This document shows positions 8,995-16,486 of a DNA stretch of 64,000 nt, piece after piece. Source of the DNA: JACVRW01 sp963803245 (GTDB taxonomy: Bacteria; Actinomycetota; Thermoleophilia; Solirubrobacterales; Thermoleophilaceae); NCBI GenBank assembly GCA_963803245.1, contig CAWDLI010000015.1:62001-126000 (forward strand). Direction: 5' to 3'. The position numbers and the translations under genes were made by a program. Within the stretch, counting starts at the first letter, position 1, and the number at the start of each line of letters is the position of its first letter. The notes under the pieces are model-generated. The model was not told the origin of the DNA, ran no database searches, and worked only from the letters and a program-made list of their open reading frames with translations.

Positions 8995-9993
8995 ATGGCC
9001 ACCAAGAACTACGCCGACGCGATGCTGGACGTCCTCGGGACGTTCATGGAGGAGGACCCGCTCTTTGCGGTGATGGGGAACGAGGTGCTCGGCATCGGCC
9101 CGGAGGCCGGTCAGTTTGAGCCGTTCCAGAAGAAGTACTCCGACCGCATCTACTTCCCGCCCTGCTCGGAGGCCGCCTTCGCGGCGCTCGCGGCGGGCGC
9201 CGCGATGTGCGGGCAGCGGATCTTCGCCCACCTGGGCCTCGCGCCGTTCACCTATCCGGCGTTCTCGTCGATCGCCTCCGAGATCGCGCCCGCGCGGCAG
9301 TCCTCGGGCGGGAAGGTGGCCGTGCCGGTCACGATCCACATGAGCCACGGGCTGCTCCACGGCGGCGCCGCGCAGCACAGCGAGAGCCCGCTCGGCATGT
9401 TCTGGAACCTGCCCGGGATCGAGATCACCACGCCCTGGACCCCGGCGGACCTGAAGGGCCTCCTCCGCACGGCGATCAAGAGCGACAACCCCACGATCGT
9501 GGTCACCCACGCGTTCGGCTACGGCGCCGAGGGCGAGGTCCCGGACGACGACTACGAGATCCCGTTCGGCCAGGCCGACGTCAAGCGCGAGGGCACCGAC
9601 GTGACGCTCGTGAGCTATTCGATGATGGTCGGCGCTGCGCTCGAGGCGGCCGAGACGCTCGCGGGCGAGGGCATCGAGGCCGAGGTCGTGGACCTGCGCA
9701 CCCTCACGCCGCTCGACGAGCGCACCATCCTGGACTCGGTGGCCAAGACCGGCCGCGTGGTGATCGCCGACGAGGGCCGGCTTCGCTGCGGCGTGGCGTC
9801 GGAGATCGCCGCCACCGTGAGCGAGCACGGCTTCGAGTCGCTCAAGGCGGCGCCGGCGCGCGTGGCCCGCATGGACGCGCCGGTGCCGGGCAACCAGATC
9901 CAGGAGGCCTACCTGGCGCCTTCCGCCGAGAAGATCGCGGCGGCGGCCAGACAGGCCGTGGGCGAGGTCGCCTCTCCAGCGGCCTCGGGGTAG
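8995..9993 (+). CDS. TPP-dependent 2-oxoacid/acetoin dehydrogenase E1 component, beta subunit
   Basis: A 332-residue E1 beta subunit that completes the active site of the alpha2beta2 enzyme. ATG 8995 follows AGGAGGCG and gives the usual start KNYADAMLDVLGTFMEEDP. The pyrimidine-domain part contains EAAFAALAAGAAMCGQRIF and HMSHGLLHGGAAQHSESP; the C-terminal transketolase domain begins near GTDVTLVSYSMMVGAALEAAETL and includes VVDLRTLTPLDERTI. The H-S-E-S version of the loop differs slightly from the HSQS of pyruvate and acetoin enzymes. Same operon as its alpha partner. Confidence 0.87.
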   Translation: MATKNYADAMLDVLGTFMEEDPLFAVMGNEVLGIGPEAGQFEPFQKKYSDRIYFPPCSEAAFAALAAGAAMCGQRIFAHLGLAPFTYPAFSSIASEIAPARQSSGGKVAVPVTIHMSHGLLHGGAAQHSESPLGMFWNLPGIEITTPWTPADLKGLLRTAIKSDNPTIVVTHAFGYGAEGEVPDDDYEIPFGQADVKREGTDVTLVSYSMMVGAALEAAETLAGEGIEAEVVDLRTLTPLDERTILDSVAKTGRVVIADEGRLRCGVASEIAATVSEHGFESLKAAPARVARMDAPVPGNQIQEAYLAPSAEKIAAAARQAVGEVASPAASG

Positions 9994-9997
9994 CGCC

Positions 9998-10402
9998 ATG
10001 CCGGTGACCAGGATGGAGCACCTTCTGGTCCTGACAGACGACATCGATGCCACGCGGGACTTCTACCGGGAGGCGATCGGGCTCGAGGTCGGTGAGCGCC
10101 CGCCGCTCGAGTTCGCCGGCTATTGGCTCTACGCGGGCGGCGTGCCGTGCCTGCACGTGGCGGACCGCGGCGAGTACACAGCCCATTCCGAGCGCCTGGG
10201 CCGGGAGGCGTCCGCCGCCGCGGTGGACCACGTCGCGTTCAACGGCGAGGACTACCCGGACCTGGCGGGCAGGCTCGAGCGCAACGGTGTGGATGCCATG
10301 GAGAACGAGATCCCCGGGGTGATGCGGCAGCTGTTCCTGACCGACCCCAACGGGCTGACGATCGAGATCAACGTACCTTTCGACCGGAGGGAGCCGGAGT
10401 GA
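9998..10402 (+). CDS. VOC-family (glyoxalase/dioxygenase superfamily) protein
   Basis: A 134-residue vicinal-oxygen-chelate protein with two beta-alpha-beta-beta-beta units. It begins TRMEHLLVLTDDIDATRDFYREAIGLEVGERPPLEFAG, the usual first half with a metal-ligand histidine in MEHL. DHVAFNG in the middle supplies the second-half histidine, and FLTDPNGLTIEINV near the end supplies the glutamate. Such proteins include extradiol dioxygenases, glyoxalases and isomerases, and the length fits any single-domain member. Its place between E1 beta and the isomerase suggests a step in the same pathway. The reaction cannot be read from sequence. Confidence 0.85.
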   Translation: MPVTRMEHLLVLTDDIDATRDFYREAIGLEVGERPPLEFAGYWLYAGGVPCLHVADRGEYTAHSERLGREASAAAVDHVAFNGEDYPDLAGRLERNGVDAMENEIPGVMRQLFLTDPNGLTIEINVPFDRREPE

Positions 10403-11259
10403 ACGTGGAACTGGCGAACGCGTACTGGACCTCCGCCGGGCCCGTCGTGGTGCACGTGGGGCGGGAGTGGAGCCTCTTCCCCTTCGCGGACCGCTGCGCC
10501 GAGGCGGCGAAGGCCGGCTTCAAGGGCATCGGGCTGTGGCACGCGGACGTCGAGCACCAGCTCGAGTCGAGCACGCTCCCCGAGATGCGCAAGGCCCTCG
10601 ACGACGCCGGGATCGAGTGCATGGAGCTCGAGTTCCTCTGGGACTGGATGGTCGACGAAGGCGAGGAGGCGCGCACCGCCGCGGACAAGCTCCGCACGAT
10701 GCTCTTCGAGGCGGCCGAGGTGCTGGGCGCGCACCACATCAAGGCGGGCAACATCCCGGGCGTCGAGTGCGAGATGCCGAAGCTGAACGAGCGCTACGCC
10801 GAGCTCTGCGCCGATGCGGCGCAGCACACCTCGGCGAAGGTGCTCTACGAGTTCATGCCCTTCGACGTGAACGTGAGCAGCATCGACTCGGCGCTGGCGG
10901 TAATGGAGGGCATCGACAACACCGGCGTCGTGATCGACACGTGGCACATGGGCAAGCTGGGCATCAAGCCCGACGATCTCCGGAGGTTCTCGGTCGAGCA
11001 GCTCGGCTGGATCGAGCTGAGCGACGGCCAGTACGAGGACATGGAGGACACGCTCGACGAGGTCGTGAACCGGCGCAAGCTGCCGGGCGAGGGCGAGTTC
11101 GACATCAAGGGGTACGTGCGCGTGGCGCTCGACATGGGCTACAGCGAGCGCTGGGGAGTCGAGGTGCTCTCGGAGGACCTGCGCGCGCTGCCGATCGACG
11201 AGATGTACCGCCGCGCCTTCGAGAGCGCGATGACGCAGTTCGACCCCGTGCCGGCATGA
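10399..11259 (+). CDS. Sugar phosphate isomerase/epimerase-like TIM barrel protein
   Basis: A 286-residue xylose-isomerase-like TIM-barrel protein (AP endonuclease 2 superfamily). GTG 10399 overlaps the preceding stop (GTGA). Recognisable elements are AAKAGFKGIGLWHADVEHQ, MELEFLWDW, a metal-binding VLYEFMPFDVN (Glu), VVIDTWHMGK (Asp and His) and WGVEVLSEDLRALP (Glu). These match the Glu/Asp/His/Glu metal set of the superfamily. Members isomerise keto-sugars or hydroxy acids or cleave dehydroshikimate-like compounds. In an aromatic-type operon an aldolase-like or isomerase role on a side chain is possible. Ends in an ATGA overlap with the flavin oxidase. Confidence 0.84.
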   Translation: MNVELANAYWTSAGPVVVHVGREWSLFPFADRCAEAAKAGFKGIGLWHADVEHQLESSTLPEMRKALDDAGIECMELEFLWDWMVDEGEEARTAADKLRTMLFEAAEVLGAHHIKAGNIPGVECEMPKLNERYAELCADAAQHTSAKVLYEFMPFDVNVSSIDSALAVMEGIDNTGVVIDTWHMGKLGIKPDDLRRFSVEQLGWIELSDGQYEDMEDTLDEVVNRRKLPGEGEFDIKGYVRVALDMGYSERWGVEVLSEDLRALPIDEMYRRAFESAMTQFDPVPA

Positions 11260-12815
11260 GCACGACGCTGCCGCGCGCAGAGGCAATCGAGGCTTTCGCC
11301 GGCGTGGTCGGGCCGGACGCCGTGCTCACCGAGGACGAGCAGCTGCGCGAGTTCCGCGACCCATTCGCCTACGAGGGCTGGGATGACTACACGGCCTCGG
11401 CCGTCGTGATGCCGACCGAGGTGGAGCAGGTGCAGGAGATCGTCCGGATCGCGAACCGGTTCAAGGTGCCGCTCTGGACGCACTCCACGGGCCGCAACAA
11501 CGGCTACGGCGGGCCGGCGCCGCGCGTCAAGGGCTCGGTGATCCTCTCGCTCCGGAACATGAACCGCGTGCTCGAGATCGACGAGGAGTGCGCGTACGCC
11601 GTCGTGGAGCCCGGCGTGCGCTGGTTCGACCTGTACGAGGCGATCAGGGCGGGCAACCACCGGCTGATGGTCTCGATCGCCGACCTCGGCTGGGGCAGCG
11701 TCATCGGCAACACGCTCGACCACGGCGTGACCTACCTGCCCACCGGCGTGGACATGGCGGCGCCGTGCGGCATGGAGGTTGTGCTGCCGGACGGCGAGCT
11801 CATGCGCACGGGCATGGGCGCGATGCCCGGCAATCGTGCCTGGCACGTCTACAAGCGCGGCCTCGGGCCCAGCCCGGACCAGCTGTTCATGCAGTCGAAC
11901 TACGGGATCGTCACGAAGATGGGCGTCTGGCTGAACCCCTACCCGGAGTGCTACATGCCGCTCTGGCTGAGGGTCTGGAACGAGGACGACCTGCCGCAGG
12001 TCGTCGACACGCTGCGGGTCCTGATGCTCGACGGGACCATCCGCATGGTCCCCCAGATCATGAACGCGATGCTGCTCGGCTCGGTGTTCTCGAGCCGCGA
12101 CCAGTGGTGGCAGGAGGAGACGCCGATCCCCGACGAGGTCATCGACAGGATGGCCCGCGAGCTCGAGGTGGGCCGCTGGCTGATGCGCTTCGCGCTCTAC
12201 GAGGACGAGGACGTGGCGGACCTCAAGCTGGCGAAGATCAAGAAGGCGTTCGAGCGCATCCCGGGCGCCGACGTGTGGGGCTCGAAGGTCGCGCCGGAGG
12301 ACATCCCGAAGCTCGAGCACCCGGCCGAGCTCGTCCAGGGCGGCGTGCCGAATCTCGGTTGGAACCAGATGACCGCCTGGTACGGCGGCGAGGAGGGCGG
12401 CCACATCGGCTTCTCGCCCGTGGCGCCGCTCGCGGGCCGCGACGCCGTGGCGCTGCGGGACCTGCTCCGCGGGCTCGTGGAGAAGGAGGCCGGACTCGAC
12501 TACATCGCGTCCCTCCTCCCCGTGAACGCGCGCAGCTTCATCCACATCACGCTGGTCATCTTCGACACGAAGGACGAGGCCCAGTCGCGGCGCGCCTACG
12601 ACACGTCGAAGCTGCTCGTGCGCGAGGCGGCCAAGCAGGGCTACGGCGAGTACCGCGCCCACCTCGACTTCATGGACCTGGCCGCGGAGCAGTACAGCTT
12701 CAACGACCACGCGTACCGGCGCTTCACCGAGACGATCAAGGACGCGCTCGACCCGAACGGGATCCTCTCGCCCGGCAAGCAGGGCATCTGGCCGCGATCC
12801 ATGCGCGGCGGCTGA
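11256..12815 (+). CDS. FAD-dependent oxidase/dehydrogenase of the vanillyl-alcohol oxidase / 4-cresol dehydrogenase family
   Basis: A 519-residue flavoprotein, close to the length of 4-cresol dehydrogenase and eugenol oxidase. The FAD (PCMH) domain carries HSTGRNNGYGGPAPRVKGSV and VVEPGVRWFDLYEAI; GWGSVIGNTLDHGVTYLPTG and SNYGIVTKMGVWLNPYPE follow. Residues aligning with the phenolate-binding set of vanillyl-alcohol oxidase are present: Tyr84, and Tyr466-Arg467 in GYGEYRAHLDFMD. His383 in GGHIGFSP aligns with the histidine that holds FAD covalently in vanillyl-alcohol oxidase, whereas 4-cresol dehydrogenase has tyrosine there. The family oxidises or hydroxylates the benzylic carbon of para-substituted phenols. 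No cytochrome subunit is adjacent, favouring the oxidase type. Start is ATG in an ATGA overlap. Substrate inferred, not proven. Confidence 0.87.
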   Translation: MSTTLPRAEAIEAFAGVVGPDAVLTEDEQLREFRDPFAYEGWDDYTASAVVMPTEVEQVQEIVRIANRFKVPLWTHSTGRNNGYGGPAPRVKGSVILSLRNMNRVLEIDEECAYAVVEPGVRWFDLYEAIRAGNHRLMVSIADLGWGSVIGNTLDHGVTYLPTGVDMAAPCGMEVVLPDGELMRTGMGAMPGNRAWHVYKRGLGPSPDQLFMQSNYGIVTKMGVWLNPYPECYMPLWLRVWNEDDLPQVVDTLRVLMLDGTIRMVPQIMNAMLLGSVFSSRDQWWQEETPIPDEVIDRMARELEVGRWLMRFALYEDEDVADLKLAKIKKAFERIPGADVWGSKVAPEDIPKLEHPAELVQGGVPNLGWNQMTAWYGGEEGGHIGFSPVAPLAGRDAVALRDLLRGLVEKEAGLDYIASLLPVNARSFIHITLVIFDTKDEAQSRRAYDTSKLLVREAAKQGYGEYRAHLDFMDLAAEQYSFNDHAYRRFTETIKDALDPNGILSPGKQGIWPRSMRGG

Positions 12816-14794
12816 TGCCGAGGCTGAACCGCAAGGACGCTCTCGGCCTACTGCGGACGATGTGGCTGATCCGGCTGTTCGAGGAGCGCGTGGGCCAGCT
12901 CAAGCGCGCCGACGAGGTGTTCGGGCTGATCCACCTGAGCGTGGGCCAGGAGGGCGTGGCGGCCGGGGTCTGCTCGCAGCTGCGCCCCGACGACGCGGTG
13001 TACAGCGGGCACCGCGCCCACGGCCATGCTTTGGCCAAGGGCGCGCCGGTCGAGCGCGTGCTGGCCGAGCTCATGGGCCGCTCCGACGGCCTCTGCGGCG
13101 GCCTCGGCGGATCGATGCACCTCGTGGACACGGAGCACGGGCTGATGGGCGCCACCGGCGTGGTGGGCGGCAACGTGCCGCTGGCGCTCGGAAGCGCGCT
13201 GGCCGCGCGGCTCGAGGGAAGCGACCAGGTGGCGGTGGTGTTCTTCGGCGACGGCGCGGTGCAGGCCGGCCACTTCAACGAGTCGGTCAACCTCGCCGCG
13301 CTCTGGCGCCTCCCCGTGATCTTCGTGTGCGAGAACAACGGCTTCGCCGAGTTCACCCCGCGCTCGGCGCACACGAACGTCGAGCGCGTGAGCGACGTGG
13401 TGGCGCCATACGACGTCACGCGCGACACGGTGGACGGCAACGACGTGGCGGCGGTGCGCGACGGGTTCGCCCGCTTCCTGGCCGCGGCGCGCAAGGGCAA
13501 GGGCCCGATGCTGCTCGAGTGCCTCACCCACAGGCTGCGCGGGCACTACGAGGGAGACCCGGCCCACTATCGCGAGGCGCTGGCCGCCGAGGACTGGCAG
13601 GAGAAGGACCCGGTGCTCCGCTTCCAGCGCCAGGGCGTGGAGGCGGGCTGGTGGGACGAGAGGGCGCTCGAGGACGTGGCGAACGAGGCCCGCGAAGCTG
13701 TTGAGGAGGCGGTGAGCTTCGCGCGGGCGAGCCCCGCACCGGAGCCCGGCGCGATCGAGGACCTGGTCTACGCGCCCTCCCCCTCCCCCGCTTCGGCCGG
13801 CGCCGCGCGCGAGGGAGGCGGAACACGCACGACCACCTACCTCAAGGAGATCAACGCCACGCTGGCCGAGGCCATGCGGGCCGACGCGCAGGTGTTCGTG
13901 ATCGGCGAGGACGTGGCCGAGGGCGGCCCCTACACGGCCACCGCCGGCCTGGCGGAGGAGTTCGGCACCGAGCGCGTGGTCAACACTCCGATCAGCGAGG
14001 CGGCCATCTGCGGCGTGGCGGTCGGCGCGGCCCAGTCGGGCCGCCGCCCGGTGCTCGAGATCATGTTCATCGACTTCATCACGCTCGCCTTCGACCAGCT
14101 CGTGAACCAGGCGGCCAAGGCCTACGCCATGTCCGGGGGCCAGCTGAGCGTGCCGCTCGTCGTGCGCACCCAGGGCGGCGGCGGGCAGCGCGGCGGCGCG
14201 CAGCACTCGCAGAGCCTCGAGGCATGGCTGACGCATGTGCCGGGGCTGAAGGTCGTGATGCCCAGCCGGGCCGCGGACGTGCCGGGCCTGTTGGCCAGCG
14301 CGATCGCGGACCCCAATCCAGTGGTGTTCATCGAGAACAAGACCCTGTACTTCAAGCGCGAGGAGGTCCCGGATGAGCCCGAGCCCGTGCCGATCGGCAG
14401 CGCCCGGACCGTCCGGGCCGGTGACGACGTGACGGTCGTCGCGCTGTCGCGGATGGTCGGCGAGGCGGTGGCAGCAGCCGACCGGCTCGCCGAGGAGGGC
14501 GTGGACGCCGAGGTGATCGATCCGCGCACGCTCGTTCCGCTCGACCTGGACGCGATCCTCGAGTCGGTTCGGCGCACGAACCGGCTCGTGGTGGCACACG
14601 AGGCCGTGGAGCACGGCGGCTTCGGCGCCGAGATCGCGGCGTCGGTGCAGGCGGCGGCGTTCGACTTCCTGGACGCGCCGGTCGAGCGCGTGGGCGCCCC
14701 GTTCGCTCCCGTGCCGTTCAGCCCGGCGCTCGAGGACGCGTACCTGCCGGGCAGCGACGAGATCCACGCCGCCGCGCTGAGAGCGGTCGCATGA
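12815..14794 (+). CDS. Fused TPP-dependent dehydrogenase E1 component (alpha-beta fusion)
   Basis: A 659-residue protein that joins both E1 subunits. Residues about 1-320 are alpha: WLIRLFEERVGQLKRADEVFG, SGHRAHGHALAKG, GGSMHLVDTEHGLMGATGVVGG, and the TPP site GDGAVQAGHFNESVNLAALW. A short Pro/Ser/Ala/Gly-rich linker (APSPSPASAGAAREGGG) leads into beta: TTTYLKEINATLAEAMRAD, NTPISEAAICGVAVGAAQSG, GGGGQRGGAQHSQSLEAW and VIDPRTLVPLDLDAI. The HSQS loop is canonical here, unlike the separate beta subunit in the same operon. ATG overlaps the previous stop as TGATG. The operon therefore encodes two distinct E1 enzymes and no E2. Confidence 0.88.
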   Translation: MPRLNRKDALGLLRTMWLIRLFEERVGQLKRADEVFGLIHLSVGQEGVAAGVCSQLRPDDAVYSGHRAHGHALAKGAPVERVLAELMGRSDGLCGGLGGSMHLVDTEHGLMGATGVVGGNVPLALGSALAARLEGSDQVAVVFFGDGAVQAGHFNESVNLAALWRLPVIFVCENNGFAEFTPRSAHTNVERVSDVVAPYDVTRDTVDGNDVAAVRDGFARFLAAARKGKGPMLLECLTHRLRGHYEGDPAHYREALAAEDWQEKDPVLRFQRQGVEAGWWDERALEDVANEAREAVEEAVSFARASPAPEPGAIEDLVYAPSPSPASAGAAREGGGTRTTTYLKEINATLAEAMRADAQVFVIGEDVAEGGPYTATAGLAEEFGTERVVNTPISEAAICGVAVGAAQSGRRPVLEIMFIDFITLAFDQLVNQAAKAYAMSGGQLSVPLVVRTQGGGGQRGGAQHSQSLEAWLTHVPGLKVVMPSRAADVPGLLASAIADPNPVVFIENKTLYFKREEVPDEPEPVPIGSARTVRAGDDVTVVALSRMVGEAVAAADRLAEEGVDAEVIDPRTLVPLDLDAILESVRRTNRLVVAHEAVEHGGFGAEIAASVQAAAFDFLDAPVERVGAPFAPVPFSPALEDAYLPGSDEIHAAALRAVA

Positions 14795-15828
14795 GGGCCG
14801 CCCTGCTGCGCGAGTACGGTCGCCCGCTCGAGCTGGTCGATCTTCCCGTGCCCGAGATCTCCCGCCCCGACGAGCTGCTGCTGAGGATCGAGGGCGCGGG
14901 CGTGTGCGCCACCGACCTCCACGCGATCGACGGCGAGATGGGGCCCGCCGGGGTGTCGCTGCCGCTCGTGCTGGGCCACGAGAATGCCGGCCGCGTGGAG
15001 GCGGTCGGGGACCTCGTGTCCACGGTCGCGGTGGGCGACGCGGTGATCGTCTACCCGCCGCATAGCTGCGGCCTCTGCGTGCCCTGCCGGCGCGGCCGCG
15101 ACATGCACTGCGAGCGCCATCAGTTCACCGGCCTCACCGTGAACGGCGGCTTTGCCGAGCACCTCGTGGTCCCCGAGCGCTCGGTGATCAAGCTCCCGCC
15201 GGGCGCGGACCCGGCCGCCGTGGCCCCGCACGCCGACGCCGGGCTCACCGCCTACCACGCTGTCAGGAAGATCGCGCACCTCGCCGTGCCCGGAAGCACC
15301 ACGGTGCTCCTGGGCGTGGGCGGCGTGGGCCACATCGCGCTGCAGCTGCTGCGCGAGCTCGGGTCGAGCGCCGTGATCGGCGTCGACCCGAACCCGGACC
15401 GCCGGCGGCTCGCGCAGGAGCTGGGCGCGGACGAGGTGCTGCCCGCCGACGGCGTGGTGGACGCGGTGCGCGACCTGACCGGCGGGCGCGGCGCCGACCT
15501 CGTGATCGACTTCGTGGGCAGTGACGCCAGCCACGCCGACGGCATGGGCATGCTCGCCCGGCTCGGCACCTACTCGATCGTGGGCTTCGGGGGCGTTCTG
15601 TCGGTGCCCTCGGCCGCGATGGTGGGCACCGAGCAGGCGGTCGTGGCGAACCTGGTGGGCAGCTGGACGGACCTCTGGGAGGTGCTCCAGCTCCACGGCC
15701 GCGGCGGGCTGACCCTGAAGACCGAGACGCACCCGCTGGAGGCGGTCAACGACGTGCTCGACCGCCTGCGTGAAGGCGAGATCACAGGGCGAGCGGTCCT
15801 GATACCGGAAACAACCGAAGGAGGCTGA
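14791..15828 (+). CDS. Zinc-dependent alcohol dehydrogenase (MDR family)
   Basis: A 345-residue NAD(P)-dependent dehydrogenase. Catalytic-zinc ligands appear in GAGVCATDLHAIDG and LGHENAGRVEAVG. The four-cysteine structural zinc loop CGLCVPCRRGRDMHC is near residues 90-105. The nucleotide fold is in VLLGVGGVGHIALQLLRELG, followed by IGVDPNPDRR, where the acidic residue after the second strand suggests NAD preference. Starts in an ATGA overlap with the fused E1. Likely oxidises an alcohol made by the pathway, such as a benzylic alcohol released by the flavin enzyme, to a ketone or aldehyde; that step is inference. Confidence 0.88.
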   Translation: MRAALLREYGRPLELVDLPVPEISRPDELLLRIEGAGVCATDLHAIDGEMGPAGVSLPLVLGHENAGRVEAVGDLVSTVAVGDAVIVYPPHSCGLCVPCRRGRDMHCERHQFTGLTVNGGFAEHLVVPERSVIKLPPGADPAAVAPHADAGLTAYHAVRKIAHLAVPGSTTVLLGVGGVGHIALQLLRELGSSAVIGVDPNPDRRRLAQELGADEVLPADGVVDAVRDLTGGRGADLVIDFVGSDASHADGMGMLARLGTYSIVGFGGVLSVPSAAMVGTEQAVVANLVGSWTDLWEVLQLHGRGGLTLKTETHPLEAVNDVLDRLREGEITGRAVLIPETTEGG

Positions 15829-15830
15829 CC

Positions 15831-16364
15831 ATGCCCGACGCACCCACCACCGAGTTCTGGCGCGACCTGCAGCCGATCACCAAGGTCTTTCAGCCTGACG
15901 CGCTGCCCGAGGCCTACATCCAGAACGCGCCGACCGACGACGATCGCTACTACGCGCCGATCACCGAAACGGTCTCCACCCGCCCGCTCTGGATCTCACC
16001 GAGCCAGAACAAGTGGGCCGACATCCTGATGGCCAAGGAGGCCGGCCTGGTCAACCGCCACTACCACCCGCACGAGGTGTTCGCCTTCACAGTGTCGGGC
16101 AAGTGGGGGTACCTGGAGCACGACTGGACCGCCACCGCCGGCGACTTCGTGTACGAGACGCCCGGCGAGGGCCACACGCTCGTGGCCTACGACCACCCGG
16201 AGCCGATGAGGGTCTTCTTCGTCGTGAAGGGCCCGCTCGTGTGGCTCGACGAGGACGGCGAGCCGGTCGGGTACTTCGACGTGCACGACTACATCAAGAT
16301 GTGCAAGGAGCACTACGACAAGGTCGGCCTGGGCGCCGACGCGGTGGACGCGCTGTACCGGTAG
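15831..16364 (+). CDS. Cupin-fold 2,4'-dihydroxyacetophenone dioxygenase-like protein
   Basis: A 177-residue single-domain cupin and the last gene of the catabolic operon, starting 3 bases after the dehydrogenase. It has a metal site in NRHYHPHEVFAFTVSGKWGY (His77, His79, Glu82) and a second cupin motif GDFVYETPGEGHTLV with His115. Length and layout match the 2,4'-dihydroxyacetophenone dioxygenase family, iron enzymes that split the bond between a carbonyl and a hydroxymethyl carbon to give an aromatic acid and formate. With a phenol-side-chain oxidase and dehydrogenases upstream, such a terminal cleavage is a sensible last step. A simple cupin of unknown role is the alternative. Confidence 0.78.
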   Translation: MPDAPTTEFWRDLQPITKVFQPDALPEAYIQNAPTDDDRYYAPITETVSTRPLWISPSQNKWADILMAKEAGLVNRHYHPHEVFAFTVSGKWGYLEHDWTATAGDFVYETPGEGHTLVAYDHPEPMRVFFVVKGPLVWLDEDGEPVGYFDVHDYIKMCKEHYDKVGLGADAVDALYR

Positions 16365-16388
16365 AGCCCGGGAAACCCCGATCCACGC

Positions 16389-16439
16389 GAGTGTGGCCCG
16401 ACTTTCAGACTCATGTGGCGCTTAACTCGGGCCACACTC
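16389..16439. terminator. Long perfect hairpin between convergent genes
   Basis: Two 13-base arms, GAGTGTGGCCCGA at 16389-16401 and its exact reverse complement at 16427-16439, enclose a 25-base loop. The hairpin lies between the end of the catabolic operon and the end of the oppositely oriented MMPL gene, where a two-way terminator is expected. There is no T-run on either side, so it could instead be a dispersed palindromic repeat. Confidence 0.55.
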
Positions 16440-16486
16440 CGTGCCGGCGGCCTCCGGGGCGCGGCCGGCAAAAGGGCCGCGGCCCC

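Noticed and set aside
7962..9993. Naming the split E1 as acetoin dehydrogenase AcoAB
   Set aside because: No E2, E3 or AcoX-like gene is nearby and the beta-subunit loop differs. The family is clear but the substrate is not.
12848..14767. A 639-codon open frame antisense to the fused E1 gene
   Set aside because: Composition is His/Arg/Leu/Val-rich with no motif. The plus strand has a complete, motif-bearing protein there.
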